A DNA stretch of 6,929 nucleotides from an uncultured Eubacteriales bacterium. Lineage in GTDB: Bacteria > Bacillota > Clostridia > Oscillospirales > Oscillospiraceae. Position numbers and translations under genes: made by a program. The notes under the pieces were generated by a model. That model was not told the origin of the DNA and did no database searches. It was given only the letters and a program-made list of their open reading frames with translations. Numbering within the stretch: the stretch's first letter is position 1; every line of letters starts with the position of its first letter. Where the stretch lies: NCBI GenBank assembly GCA_902461475.1, contig CABPXX010000065.1, positions 1 to 6,929 on the forward strand, written 5' to 3'. Positions 1-5,898 of the stretch are shown in pieces.

Positions 1-49
1 GTGCAGGTTGGTTCCGTTCATGCGGCTATATGCTTTAATTTTGAAAATT

Positions 50-79
50 GCTATAAGCTTGTTTTCCTCCCTCCGTCAA
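50..79 (-). promoter_or_regulatory. Putative promoter reading off the left edge (next sugar-uptake operon)
   Basis: On the minus strand a -35-like TTGACG (79-74) is followed after 18 bases by a -10-like TATAGC (55-50). It lies just downstream of the 14-bp direct repeat and after the stop codon of the MglB-like gene, so it would drive a gene beyond the left edge. By analogy with other sensor cassettes that gene could be the galactose/glucose ABC transporter. A purine-rich GGAGGGAGG (74-66) lies inside the spacer with no start codon at a useful distance, so it is probably not a ribosome site. The -10 matches only 4 of 6 consensus bases, which suits an activator-dependent promoter. The target gene is inferred, not seen. 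Confidence 0.45.
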
Positions 80-93
80 GGCGTTGTGAAAAA

Positions 94-128
94 CTCCGTA
101 ATTTTTTCATACTGCTCCGTAATTTTTT
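94..128. repeat. Tandem 14-bp direct repeat with 21-bp period, candidate AraC-type operator
   Basis: Two identical copies of AAAAAATTACGGAG (minus-strand reading) lie at 128-115 and 107-94, with starts 21 bp apart, two turns of the helix. A third partial copy, ACGGAG, occurs at 76-71 and overlaps the -35 element of the putative promoter at 79-74. Paired direct half-sites about 21 bp apart next to a -35 box are the usual binding pattern of AraC-family activators. The repeat lies immediately after the sensor operon that encodes an AraC-type regulator. The repeat and spacing are seen directly; the operator role is inferred. The same element does not recur in front of the regulator gene. Confidence 0.55.
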
Positions 129-151
129 ATAAGTATCGCATAATTCCATCA

Positions 152-1192
152 TCACTCAAGCTGCGCCACAATCTCCTCCAGATTCTCGGTAGTCACCGCC
201 TGGTGGGATACCCAGACATATCGGTTTTCCAGTATCTCGCAGTTTTCCACCGGATCCCGTCCCTGTGCCAGAGGGTAGGCCAGGTCAAAAATGGCCTGGG
301 CCTGGCCCTTGGCATCGTTGAGGACGGTGCCGGTCATCCGACCTGCCCGCACCGCATCCAGGGCCGGTTGGATGGCGTCAATGCCCACAATCATGGGCAG
401 CTCCTCAATGCCCAGGGCGGCGTAGGTATCCAGAGCGCCCAGGGCCATATTGTCGTTGTTGCTGATAACCAGCTCGATCTGATCCCCAAACTCCTGGACC
501 CACTGCTCCATGAGCACTCCCGCCTGGGCCCGCTGCCAATCTGCGGTCTCCCCTGCCAGCTTGTCCAGCTCAATGCCTGCATCGGTGATGGTCTTGATGG
601 TGACTTCTGTGCGGATGAGGGAGTCCTGGTGCCCCTGCTCCCCCTCCAACAGCACGTATTGCAGCTTTCCGTCTCCATTTTTGTCCCAGCGCTCCGGCTG
701 GTCCAGGTAGGCATCCACCACGACGCCTCCCTCCAACACGCCGGACTCGTCCGCTTTGGAGCACACGTAGTACAGCTTATCCCAGCGGCGCATGTCCTCT
801 TCCACCGGCTCCCGGTTGAAAAACACCACTGGGACATCGGCCTGCATGGCCTTGTCCACAATACTGCCCGCCGCCGTGCGGTCCACCATGTTCACACACA
901 GCACGTCAAAGTCCCGGTCCAAAAACTGGCTCACCTGGTCGTTTTGCAGGTTCTGGTTTCCCATGGCATCCACCACGTCCACAAACACCCGCACTCCGTG
1001 CTCTTCCTCGTACTCCTTGGCGATCTTCTCAATGTACTGGGGAATCTGGGCAATGAACGGGTCCTCCATCTGGTACACCGTCACCCCGATTCGCACCTGG
1101 TTGCTCTCCATTTCAATGCCCGAGCAGTGCCAGATCAGCAGCCCGGACAGCCCCACGGCTAAAATCACCAGGGCTATCAATACCTTTCTCAT
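152..1192 (-). CDS. mglB: MglB-like galactose/glucose-binding protein (periplasmic binding protein type 1)
   Basis: This 346-residue protein closely follows Escherichia coli MglB in collinear blocks. An N-terminal hydrophobic segment (about 4-22) leads to Cys23, but the preceding Ile-Trp-His is a poor lipobox, so it may be a lipoprotein or stay anchored by an uncleaved signal. Residues matching the MglB sugar contacts are all present: Y40, D44, F46, N101, H188, D190, R194, W219, N246, D272 and N292. The calcium loop is visible as D170-x-N172-x-D174-x-K176-x-Q178 with E240. The ligand is therefore probably D-galactose or D-glucose. It is the last gene of the sensor operon and starts 26 bases after the preceding gene. 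It could serve an ABC transporter encoded to the left, or act as a sensor for the neighbouring kinase, or both. It appears intact. Confidence 0.9.
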   Translation of the reverse strand: MRKVLIALVILAVGLSGLLIWHCSGIEMESNQVRIGVTVYQMEDPFIAQIPQYIEKIAKEYEEEHGVRVFVDVVDAMGNQNLQNDQVSQFLDRDFDVLCVNMVDRTAAGSIVDKAMQADVPVVFFNREPVEEDMRRWDKLYYVCSKADESGVLEGGVVVDAYLDQPERWDKNGDGKLQYVLLEGEQGHQDSLIRTEVTIKTITDAGIELDKLAGETADWQRAQAGVLMEQWVQEFGDQIELVISNNDNMALGALDTYAALGIEELPMIVGIDAIQPALDAVRAGRMTGTVLNDAKGQAQAIFDLAYPLAQGRDPVENCEILENRYVWVSHQAVTTENLEEIVAQLE

Positions 1193-1218
1193 GTTTATCT
1201 TTTCCTTCCCTTTTCCTG

Positions 1219-1458
1219 TCAGAGCCCGAAGGGGAAGAGCAGCTGCTCATTTTCCCGCTCGTACATGGTCTCTTTGGTGATGACCCGGTACTCAATACCC
1301 GGAGCCTCCTGGGAGGCCCGAGTGCGCACCGCGTCCGCCGCCTGCTTTGCCGCCAGGTATCCCATGCCCACCTCGTTCTGGGCCACGATTCCCTGGATGA
1401 TGTTGTGCTCCATGTGGTAGGCGATGCGGTTGTTCCCCCCGATGCCCAGCAACACCAC
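1219..1458 (-). CDS. Downstream fragment of the RbsB-like protein after the amber codon
   Basis: The remaining 79-odd codons carry the C-terminal part of the binding domain (VLLGIGGNN onwards) in the same frame as the upstream part. Directly across the stop the sequence reads TAGGAGGTGGTGTTG, so a good ribosome-binding-like AGGAGG (1463-1458) precedes possible GTG or TTG restarts at 1458, 1455 or 1452. The best spaced is TTG at 1452, five bases after the AGGAGG. Restart is possible, but a separate C-terminal piece is not expected to fold as a working binding protein. Confidence 0.4.
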   Translation of the reverse strand: MVLLGIGGNNRIAYHMEHNIIQGIVAQNEVGMGYLAAKQAADAVRTRASQEAPGIEYRVITKETMYERENEQLLFPFGL

Positions 1459-1461
1459 CTC

Positions 1462-2157
1462 CTATGGGTGGCTCTCCAGGCGCTGTGCCGCATCCTCCAA
1501 GGGCTGTGTGTCCCGAGCCAGGACGGCGTCGTACTCCATCAGCTCTGACTCCTCTTCCCGCCCACTGCACACAGTGGCGCTTATGGGGTAGTCCTCCAAC
1601 ACGGACAGCACCCCTGCCTTCCGGTCCTGGATGCTCTGGCAGGGGCTGTCCGCCCCCACCAGCAGCATCTTTCCCTGTTCCACGCCCTGTGCCAGCAGCA
1701 GCTTGCCCAGCTCCTGACCCATGGCGTAATTGTCCGCCGAAATACACATCACGTCTCCCGGACATACCGTCCCCGACTCAAAACAGATGACGGGGATCTC
1801 CTTCTCGGTCTCCTCCACCACCTGGCACAGGGCCTCCTGGTCCGCGGCGGCGAGCAAAATGGCCTGGGTGTCCAACTGAGTCTCCCGGTCAATCATGGTC
1901 TCTTGCTCCTGAACGCTGTTTCCATCTGTCAAGGTAATATACATGACATCCAGGTTGTAGTCCTGGGCGGCCAGTTCAATGCCCCGGCGAATGTTCTCCC
2001 AGACCTCGCTGGACTGCCAGCGCACAATCACCGACAGCTCCACCGGCTCTGACAGGCGCTGTTTCCTTCTCAGGTTCCCCCAGGACACCAGCAGCACGCC
2101 GCACACCACCACCGCCAGAACCAGGTATCCCCAACTGTATTTGCGTTTTGTCTGCAT
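1462..2157 (-). CDS. Upstream fragment of the RbsB-like protein, ending at the amber codon
   Basis: This is the open part before the TAG: 231 residues with the membrane anchor, the whole N-terminal lobe of the binding domain and part of the second lobe. A type 1 binding protein needs both lobes and the crossing hinge strands, so this product would probably not bind sugar. It is the form a gene caller would report as a normal CDS. Confidence 0.6.
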   Translation of the reverse strand: MQTKRKYSWGYLVLAVVVCGVLLVSWGNLRRKQRLSEPVELSVIVRWQSSEVWENIRRGIELAAQDYNLDVMYITLTDGNSVQEQETMIDRETQLDTQAILLAAADQEALCQVVEETEKEIPVICFESGTVCPGDVMCISADNYAMGQELGKLLLAQGVEQGKMLLVGADSPCQSIQDRKAGVLSVLEDYPISATVCSGREEESELMEYDAVLARDTQPLEDAAQRLESHP

Positions 2158-2158
2158 G

Positions 2159-3976
2159 TCAGGTCCCCCCGTTCTCTTCGTCGTAGGGAATGCAGGGCAG
2201 GTGCGCCTCCACCACGGTCCCCCATCCCAATTTGCTGCGGATACTCAGGCCATACTCCGCCCCAAAGGCCAGGCGGATGCGCTCGTGGACGTTGCGCATG
2301 CCCAGGCCAGACCCCCGGGAGCCTGATTTCCCCTGTGTCACTTTTGCGTTGGGGTCCAGCAGCTTGGCACACAGGTCCGGCGGCATGCCGTCCTCGTTGT
2401 CCTGCACCGCAATATACAGCTGTCCATCCCGGATTTGGGAGCGCACGGTGATCTCTCCATCCCCGTCCGTGAACTCCATCCCGTGATAGATGGCGTTTTC
2501 CAACAGAGGCTGGATGATAAGCTTCACGGTGGACAGCTCCAGCACCTCCGGGTCGGTGTCAAAGGTGACGGTGAACTTATTTTTATACCGCACCTTCTGA
2601 ATAGTGAGATAGCTCTTGGCATGCTCCAGCTCGTCCCCCACCCGAATGATGGTGCGCCCCTTGCTGAGGCTCATGCGGAACAGCCGGGACAGGGCCCCGA
2701 TCATGTTCACCGACTCCTCCGCCCGTCCCTTCTCAATCATCCACACAATGGAAGAGAGGGTATTGTAGAGGAAATGGGGATTGATCTGGTGCTGGAGGGC
2801 GTCCAGCTCACTTTTGTGCTTGGAATCCTGCTCCTTCACCACATCCGCCATGAGCTTTTTCATCTCCTGGGCCATGGACTGCACTGTCCTGCCCAGCCGT
2901 TGAATCTCATAGGAGCCGCCGATGGCGATTTCTGCATCCAGATCTCCATTTTCCATCTTTTCCACCGACTTTTGCAGCTGTTCCACCGGGCGTGCAATCT
3001 GGGAAGACACCGACTGGTTGACCAGGATGATGAGGATGGCCAGACACGCCACGCCAATGAGGCCCACCAGCTGGATAAAGAGCACGTCGTCGGAATAGAT
3101 ACCCACAGGGGCCACCCGGACGATTTTCCACCCGGTATACCCCACCGTCTTGACGGTGATCACCGAGTCCTGCCCGTTCACCTTTCCAATGTAGTTGCCG
3201 TCCTCCTCCCCCACATAGGCCAGGCTGTCCTCTTCAAAGAGGTCAGAGTACACCAGCTGTTGGCGGGGGTGGTAGATCATCTCCCCGTCCTCCCCCACTA
3301 GGTAGACGTAACCGGAGTCCCCGTATCCGGCGTTGTTGAAAATCTGCTCGATACCGGAAAAGTTGATGTCCAACAGCAACACGCCCTGGCCCACCTGTCC
3401 ATTCTCCGTCAGCTCCATCGCTCGGGACAGGGACACCACCCAGCGGTATCGGCAATCCGGGTCGTCAAACAGGTTCTGCACATGGGGCAGGGAGAAGTGA
3501 AAGTTTTCGATCTTGTCCAGAGCCTCCCGAAACCACGCCTGATCTTTCGCGGTCTGGGCCTCCTTCTCCTTGGCTGCCGGGGCACTGGTCAGCACGTTTC
3601 CCTCCGGGTCCAGAATGACAATGCTCACCAGCAGGGCCTTGTTGGCGTTGTACAGCAGCTCGATCTGCTCCCCAATGTCGTCCACCGCCAAGTCGTGCTT
3701 TTTGATCACCCGATAATAGGCTGTCTCAGACACCCGCATCATGTTTTTCAGGTACATATCCAGGTTTAGTCCAATCTGTTCCACCAGCCGGGTGTTGTTC
3801 TCCTTCATCATGGTTTCCGCCGAGGAGAAAAAGCCGGTGTACAGCACAATCCCCACCAGTGTCATAGCCACCCGGGTGATGCCGGTAAAGGCCAGATCGA
3901 TGGTATACTGGATGTTCTTGCTGCGAAACCCCTCCAGCCAGTGGGTCAGTACCTGCTTAACCCTCCCCATCTTCAC
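2159..3976 (-). CDS. YesM/LytS-type sensor histidine kinase with dCache-like extracellular domain
   Basis: This 605-residue membrane kinase has the full YesM layout. Transmembrane helix 1 is at about 29-52, the extracellular dCache-like sensor at about 53-297, helix 2 at about 298-320, HAMP at about 320-373, then the His_kinase domain with QINPHFLYN (phosphoacceptor probably H401) and an HATPase domain. The N box is LLENAIYHG (E493, N494) and the G2 box is GSGLGM (555-560). The G1 box reads D526-N-E-D-G530, with Glu where the first Gly of DxGxG is expected, so ATP binding may be impaired. It probably phosphorylates the regulator encoded just upstream. The start may be GTG 3976 (AAGGAG four bases before) or ATG 3970; either overlaps the regulator's 3' end. 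Family is confident, signal and activity are not. Confidence 0.92.
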   Translation of the reverse strand: MKMGRVKQVLTHWLEGFRSKNIQYTIDLAFTGITRVAMTLVGIVLYTGFFSSAETMMKENNTRLVEQIGLNLDMYLKNMMRVSETAYYRVIKKHDLAVDDIGEQIELLYNANKALLVSIVILDPEGNVLTSAPAAKEKEAQTAKDQAWFREALDKIENFHFSLPHVQNLFDDPDCRYRWVVSLSRAMELTENGQVGQGVLLLDINFSGIEQIFNNAGYGDSGYVYLVGEDGEMIYHPRQQLVYSDLFEEDSLAYVGEEDGNYIGKVNGQDSVITVKTVGYTGWKIVRVAPVGIYSDDVLFIQLVGLIGVACLAILIILVNQSVSSQIARPVEQLQKSVEKMENGDLDAEIAIGGSYEIQRLGRTVQSMAQEMKKLMADVVKEQDSKHKSELDALQHQINPHFLYNTLSSIVWMIEKGRAEESVNMIGALSRLFRMSLSKGRTIIRVGDELEHAKSYLTIQKVRYKNKFTVTFDTDPEVLELSTVKLIIQPLLENAIYHGMEFTDGDGEITVRSQIRDGQLYIAVQDNEDGMPPDLCAKLLDPNAKVTQGKSGSRGSGLGMRNVHERIRLAFGAEYGLSIRSKLGWGTVVEAHLPCIPYDEENGGT

Positions 3977-5237
3977 TCTTCTCCTTCATATAGCGGTACT
4001 TCATGGGGGAGACCCCGTACCGCTTTTTAAACACGTAGCTGAAATAGGCCGGTTCGCTGTATCCCACCTGTTGGGCAATCTCCCCCACCGCACTGTCCGT
4101 GTTGTCCAGCAGCCACGCCGCCTGGGTCAGCCGCACCTGGGTGAGGTAGTTGACAAACCCGCATCCCGTCTCCTGCTTGAACAGGGTGGAGAAGTGGCTG
4201 ACACTCAAATGCAGATGGGTACACACCGACTCCAGGGACAGATTCGGGTTGCTGTAGTGCTTCTGAATATAGCTCTTGGCCTCCTCCGCCAGCAGCTGGG
4301 TGGCGTTGTTGCGCTTTTGTGCAATGGAGCGACTGATCTGCTGGCACAGCTGGATAAGGCGGCTCTCAAATACCCAGGGAGAGTTGAGATTTTTTAATAG
4401 CGTCAGTTCCACCAGCTGCTGGGACAGATCGTCGGTGTCCTCCAGCTCATAGGTCTTGATGACCCGCAGCAACTCGGTTGCCAGCTCCATCACCGACAGC
4501 CGGTACTGGGACACCGGCATTTTCTTGGCCCGCAGCACAGACAGAAAGTTGCGCACCGTCTCCTCAATCTGGTCATTGTCCTCCAGGCGCATGGCGGCCA
4601 GAAGTTCCCGGAAGGAGTAGCCCTCCAGAGCGGAGGCCTCGGTGGTCTGGGGCTCAATGTCCCCGATGTACACCACCGGCTCCTCCCCCACCATGGTCTG
4701 ATAGTCCAAGGCATTTCTGGCCTCCATAGCCGATCGGCGCAGCTGGGACAGGGCGGTGCAAGTGCTGCCAATGCCCACCGCCAGCTCCAGCTGGAGGAAT
4801 CGCTGGGCGGACAGGCAGATCTGGCGCATTCCGTTGATGAGCTGGAGCATGTCCTGCTGCTGCTCGATGGTGGCCAACACCGCCACATAGTCCTGGTCGA
4901 GGAAGCATATCACAGGACAGTACCGGGGCAACTCCTTCTCCGCCCGCTGCCGCACCATGTGGGGTAGCAATTCCCGTTGCTGCATGGCCCCGTCTCCCCC
5001 GTTGTAGCGGATGAGAGCAATGGTCCACTTCTCCCCAGCGATGGTCAGGCGCATTTCCCGGGCCCACTCCTCCTGGACACTACTGTCCAACAGCCGGGCC
5101 AACAGCTGTTCCCGCATGGCAGGCAAACTCATCTCGTACTGCTCTCTCAGCCGCTTCAAGTCATATTGCTTGGCCAGGTGCTGGTCCAGTTTCTCTCTAA
5201 TCCATCCCATGAGGGCGGTAAACTCCCCAAAATTCAC
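3957..5237 (-). CDS. C-terminal AraC-family fragment of the frameshifted response regulator
   Basis: This 426-residue piece can start at GTG 5237, which overlaps the upstream TGA as GTGA. It begins NFGEFTALMGW, the normal last helix of a receiver domain, followed by the central YesN region and the AraC domain. The recognition part reads SLESVCTHLHLSVSHFSTLF and then GEIAQQVGYSEPAYFSYVFK. If translated by stop-coupled restart it would yield a DNA-binding protein without phosphorylation control. No strong ribosome site precedes the GTG. Confidence 0.6.
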   Translation of the reverse strand: MNFGEFTALMGWIREKLDQHLAKQYDLKRLREQYEMSLPAMREQLLARLLDSSVQEEWAREMRLTIAGEKWTIALIRYNGGDGAMQQRELLPHMVRQRAEKELPRYCPVICFLDQDYVAVLATIEQQQDMLQLINGMRQICLSAQRFLQLELAVGIGSTCTALSQLRRSAMEARNALDYQTMVGEEPVVYIGDIEPQTTEASALEGYSFRELLAAMRLEDNDQIEETVRNFLSVLRAKKMPVSQYRLSVMELATELLRVIKTYELEDTDDLSQQLVELTLLKNLNSPWVFESRLIQLCQQISRSIAQKRNNATQLLAEEAKSYIQKHYSNPNLSLESVCTHLHLSVSHFSTLFKQETGCGFVNYLTQVRLTQAAWLLDNTDSAVGEIAQQVGYSEPAYFSYVFKKRYGVSPMKYRYMKEKSEDGEG

Positions 5238-5605
5238 GGGTTTAAGATGTACTCGGTCACATTCTCCTGAATGGCCCGTTTGGCGTAGTCAAAATCGTCA
5301 TACCCGGTGAGAATCACCAGGCAGATATCAGGAAACATGGTACGCAGGTTGTGGCACAGCTCCAGCCCGCTCATAAAGGGCATGCGTATGTCGGTGATCA
5401 CCACATCGGGGGCCACGGTTTTGGCAGTCTCCCAGGCCTCCTGGCCGTTGGACGCCTCGGCCACCAGCTCAAAGCCACAGCGGTTCCACTCCACTTTCTC
5501 TCGCACGCCTTCCCGCACTTCCTCCTCGTCGTCCACCAGCATGACCCGGTAACGGTACGGAAACTGCACGCCGCTCTCACCCTTGTCTCTATCTTGCCAC
5601 ACCAC
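5234..5605 (-). CDS. N-terminal REC fragment of the frameshifted response regulator
   Basis: This 123-residue piece ends in TEYILNP followed by TGA. It contains beta strands 1-5 of a receiver domain with D25, D26, D72 and T100, but lacks the conserved Lys of the Lys-Pro motif and the whole last helix, which lies in the other frame. It would probably not be a working receiver by itself. Confidence 0.55.
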   Translation of the reverse strand: MVWQDRDKGESGVQFPYRYRVMLVDDEEEVREGVREKVEWNRCGFELVAEASNGQEAWETAKTVAPDVVITDIRMPFMSGLELCHNLRTMFPDICLVILTGYDDFDYAKRAIQENVTEYILNP

Positions 5606-5630
5606 GGTAAACTCCCCCTCTTCCTATGTC

Positions 5631-5644
5631 CGGCCCGTGGGCCG
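5631..5644. repeat. Short GC-rich near-palindrome in the regulator leader
   Basis: The sequence CGGCCCACGGGCCG (minus-strand reading) lies in the probable 5' leader of the operon, between promoter and ribosome site. It can fold as a 5-bp hairpin with a four-base loop, CGGCC-CACG-GGCCG. It is too short, and lacks a T run, to be a terminator. It could be a protein-binding palindrome or chance. Confidence 0.25.
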
Positions 5645-5675
5645 CTCCGCTGTTCCTCCATTGATATTTTACTAA

Positions 5676-5703
5676 ATTAAAGCACATTGCCCACTTTTTT
5701 CAA
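5676..5703 (-). promoter_or_regulatory. Promoter of the sensor operon
   Basis: The minus strand has TTGAAA (5703-5698), a 16-base spacer and TTTAAT (5681-5676), each 5 of 6 against the sigma-A consensus. A TG lies one base before the -10, making it an extended -10. Transcription would start near 5669, giving a leader of about 60 bases before the GTG at 5605. The region is AT-rich, unlike the GC-rich genes on both sides. Confidence 0.6.
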
Positions 5704-5731
5704 TCTTATTTTCAATTTTTGTGCATCTTAT
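5703..5731. repeat. ATAAGAT direct repeat upstream of the sensor-operon -35
   Basis: Minus-strand ATAAGAT occurs at 5731-5725 and 5709-5703, 22 bases apart, each followed by an A-rich stretch. The proximal copy abuts the -35 box. The near two-turn spacing and position fit an activator site, but the unit is only 7 bp in AT-rich DNA, so chance is a real alternative. Confidence 0.3.
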
Positions 5732-5831
5732 CTGTCTCCCCACCATATGTGTCCATTTATGCCCTGTTTCTCCCATACTGGCGTTTATTGCCTCCTATTA
5801 CTGGTCAATGGTACTTTCCCCTCAATCCCTC

Positions 5832-5860
5832 TTGCAATTTCCGGCCAACTATGCTTTGAT
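5832..5860 (+). promoter_or_regulatory. Putative yqeC promoter
   Basis: TTGCAA (5832-5837) is followed after 17 bases by TTTGAT (5855-5860), with TGC directly before the -10 forming an extended -10. Each box matches 4 of 6. The start would fall near 5867, leaving a leader of about 30 bases. Confidence 0.4.
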
Positions 5861-5884
5861 AAATTGGATATTACCGTCAGGAAC

Positions 5885-5891
5885 AGGAGGG
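5885..5891 (+). promoter_or_regulatory. Ribosome binding site that fixes the yqeC GTG start
   Basis: AGGAGGG lies seven bases before GTG 5899. The first in-frame ATG (5920) has no comparable site, so GTG is preferred. Confidence 0.75.
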
Positions 5892-5898
5892 ATATCCC

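Larger units (their letters stand above)
1219..2157 (-). pseudogene. Membrane-anchored RbsB-like sugar-binding protein, interrupted by an in-frame amber codon
   Basis: Read through one TAG codon (1464-1462), this is a 312-residue protein of the type 1 periplasmic binding family (RbsB/XylF-like, Peripla_BP_4 type). It has a short positive N-terminus, a hydrophobic segment at about 9-27 without a convincing lipobox, then the binding domain from about residue 39. That suggests a protein tethered to the outer face of the membrane, as for the binding-protein partners of LytS/YesM kinases such as XylFII in clostridia. The ATG at 2157 lies one base after the kinase stop and is preceded by a G-rich GGGGGGA, implying translational coupling. 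The amber sits between LESHP and EVVLLGIGGNN, in the same frame, and homology-like sequence continues on both sides. CAG (Gln) to TAG is the simplest origin. The specific sugar cannot be told. Confidence 0.75.
3957..5605 (-). pseudogene. YesN-type response regulator (REC + AraC DNA-binding), split by a one-base frameshift
   Basis: Across the whole span this encodes a 549-residue YesN-family regulator once one base is restored (1649 bases plus 1 gives 550 codons). The REC domain (about 20-123) has acidic D25/D26, phosphoacceptor D72 in ITDIRMP and T100. A long central region follows, and the C-terminus (about the last 100 residues) carries two AraC helix-turn-helix motifs. The frame breaks at about 5238-5246: the minus strand reads ATC TTA AAC CCG TGA where ATC TTA AAA CCC GTG AAT would give the expected I-L-K-P-V-N. 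One A missing from a run of four is the simplest cause, and it removes the conserved REC lysine. It would activate sugar-uptake genes. Start choice is GTG 5605 or 5602 (GGGGGAG upstream), or possibly an internal GTG nearer REC. Confidence 0.8.
5606..5898. other. Divergent intergenic region between sensor operon and yqeC
   Basis: This is 293 bases of AT-rich sequence separating divergent transcripts. It holds the leader and promoter of the sensor operon on its left side and a weaker promoter and strong ribosome site for yqeC on its right. Between about 5732 and 5830 I see no convincing gene, RNA or hairpin. Confidence 0.6.

Noticed and set aside
1..21. ATG on the minus strand at 21-19 (MNGTNLH) as start of the next gene
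   Set aside because: Only seven codons are visible, there is no ribosome site before it, and the true start could lie outside the window.
66..74. GGAGGGAGG as a ribosome binding site
   Set aside because: No ATG, GTG or TTG follows at 4-12 bases on the minus strand; it lies between the predicted -35 and -10 boxes.
8..1162. A 384-codon open frame on the plus strand
   Set aside because: It is antisense to the MglB-like gene, whose match to a known family covers nearly the whole length. The plus-strand protein shows no domain and is a by-product of GC-rich codon use.
1462..1464. TAG read as an amino acid (recoding or pyrrolysine)
   Set aside because: No other in-frame TAG occurs in about 6 kb of coding sequence, and no structure or suppressor tRNA is seen here.
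5234..5260. Programmed -1 frameshift in the regulator
   Set aside because: CTTAAAC is at best a weak slippery site, the AGGAG upstream is about 17 bases away (further than in dnaX), no clear downstream structure was seen, and YesN regulators are normally one frame. A deletion or error is simpler.
5676..5776. Small minus-strand frame of about 34 codons starting at ATG 5776
   Set aside because: Its upstream AGGAGG is about 14 bases from the ATG, too far, and it runs through the likely operon promoter; the peptide has no recognisable feature.
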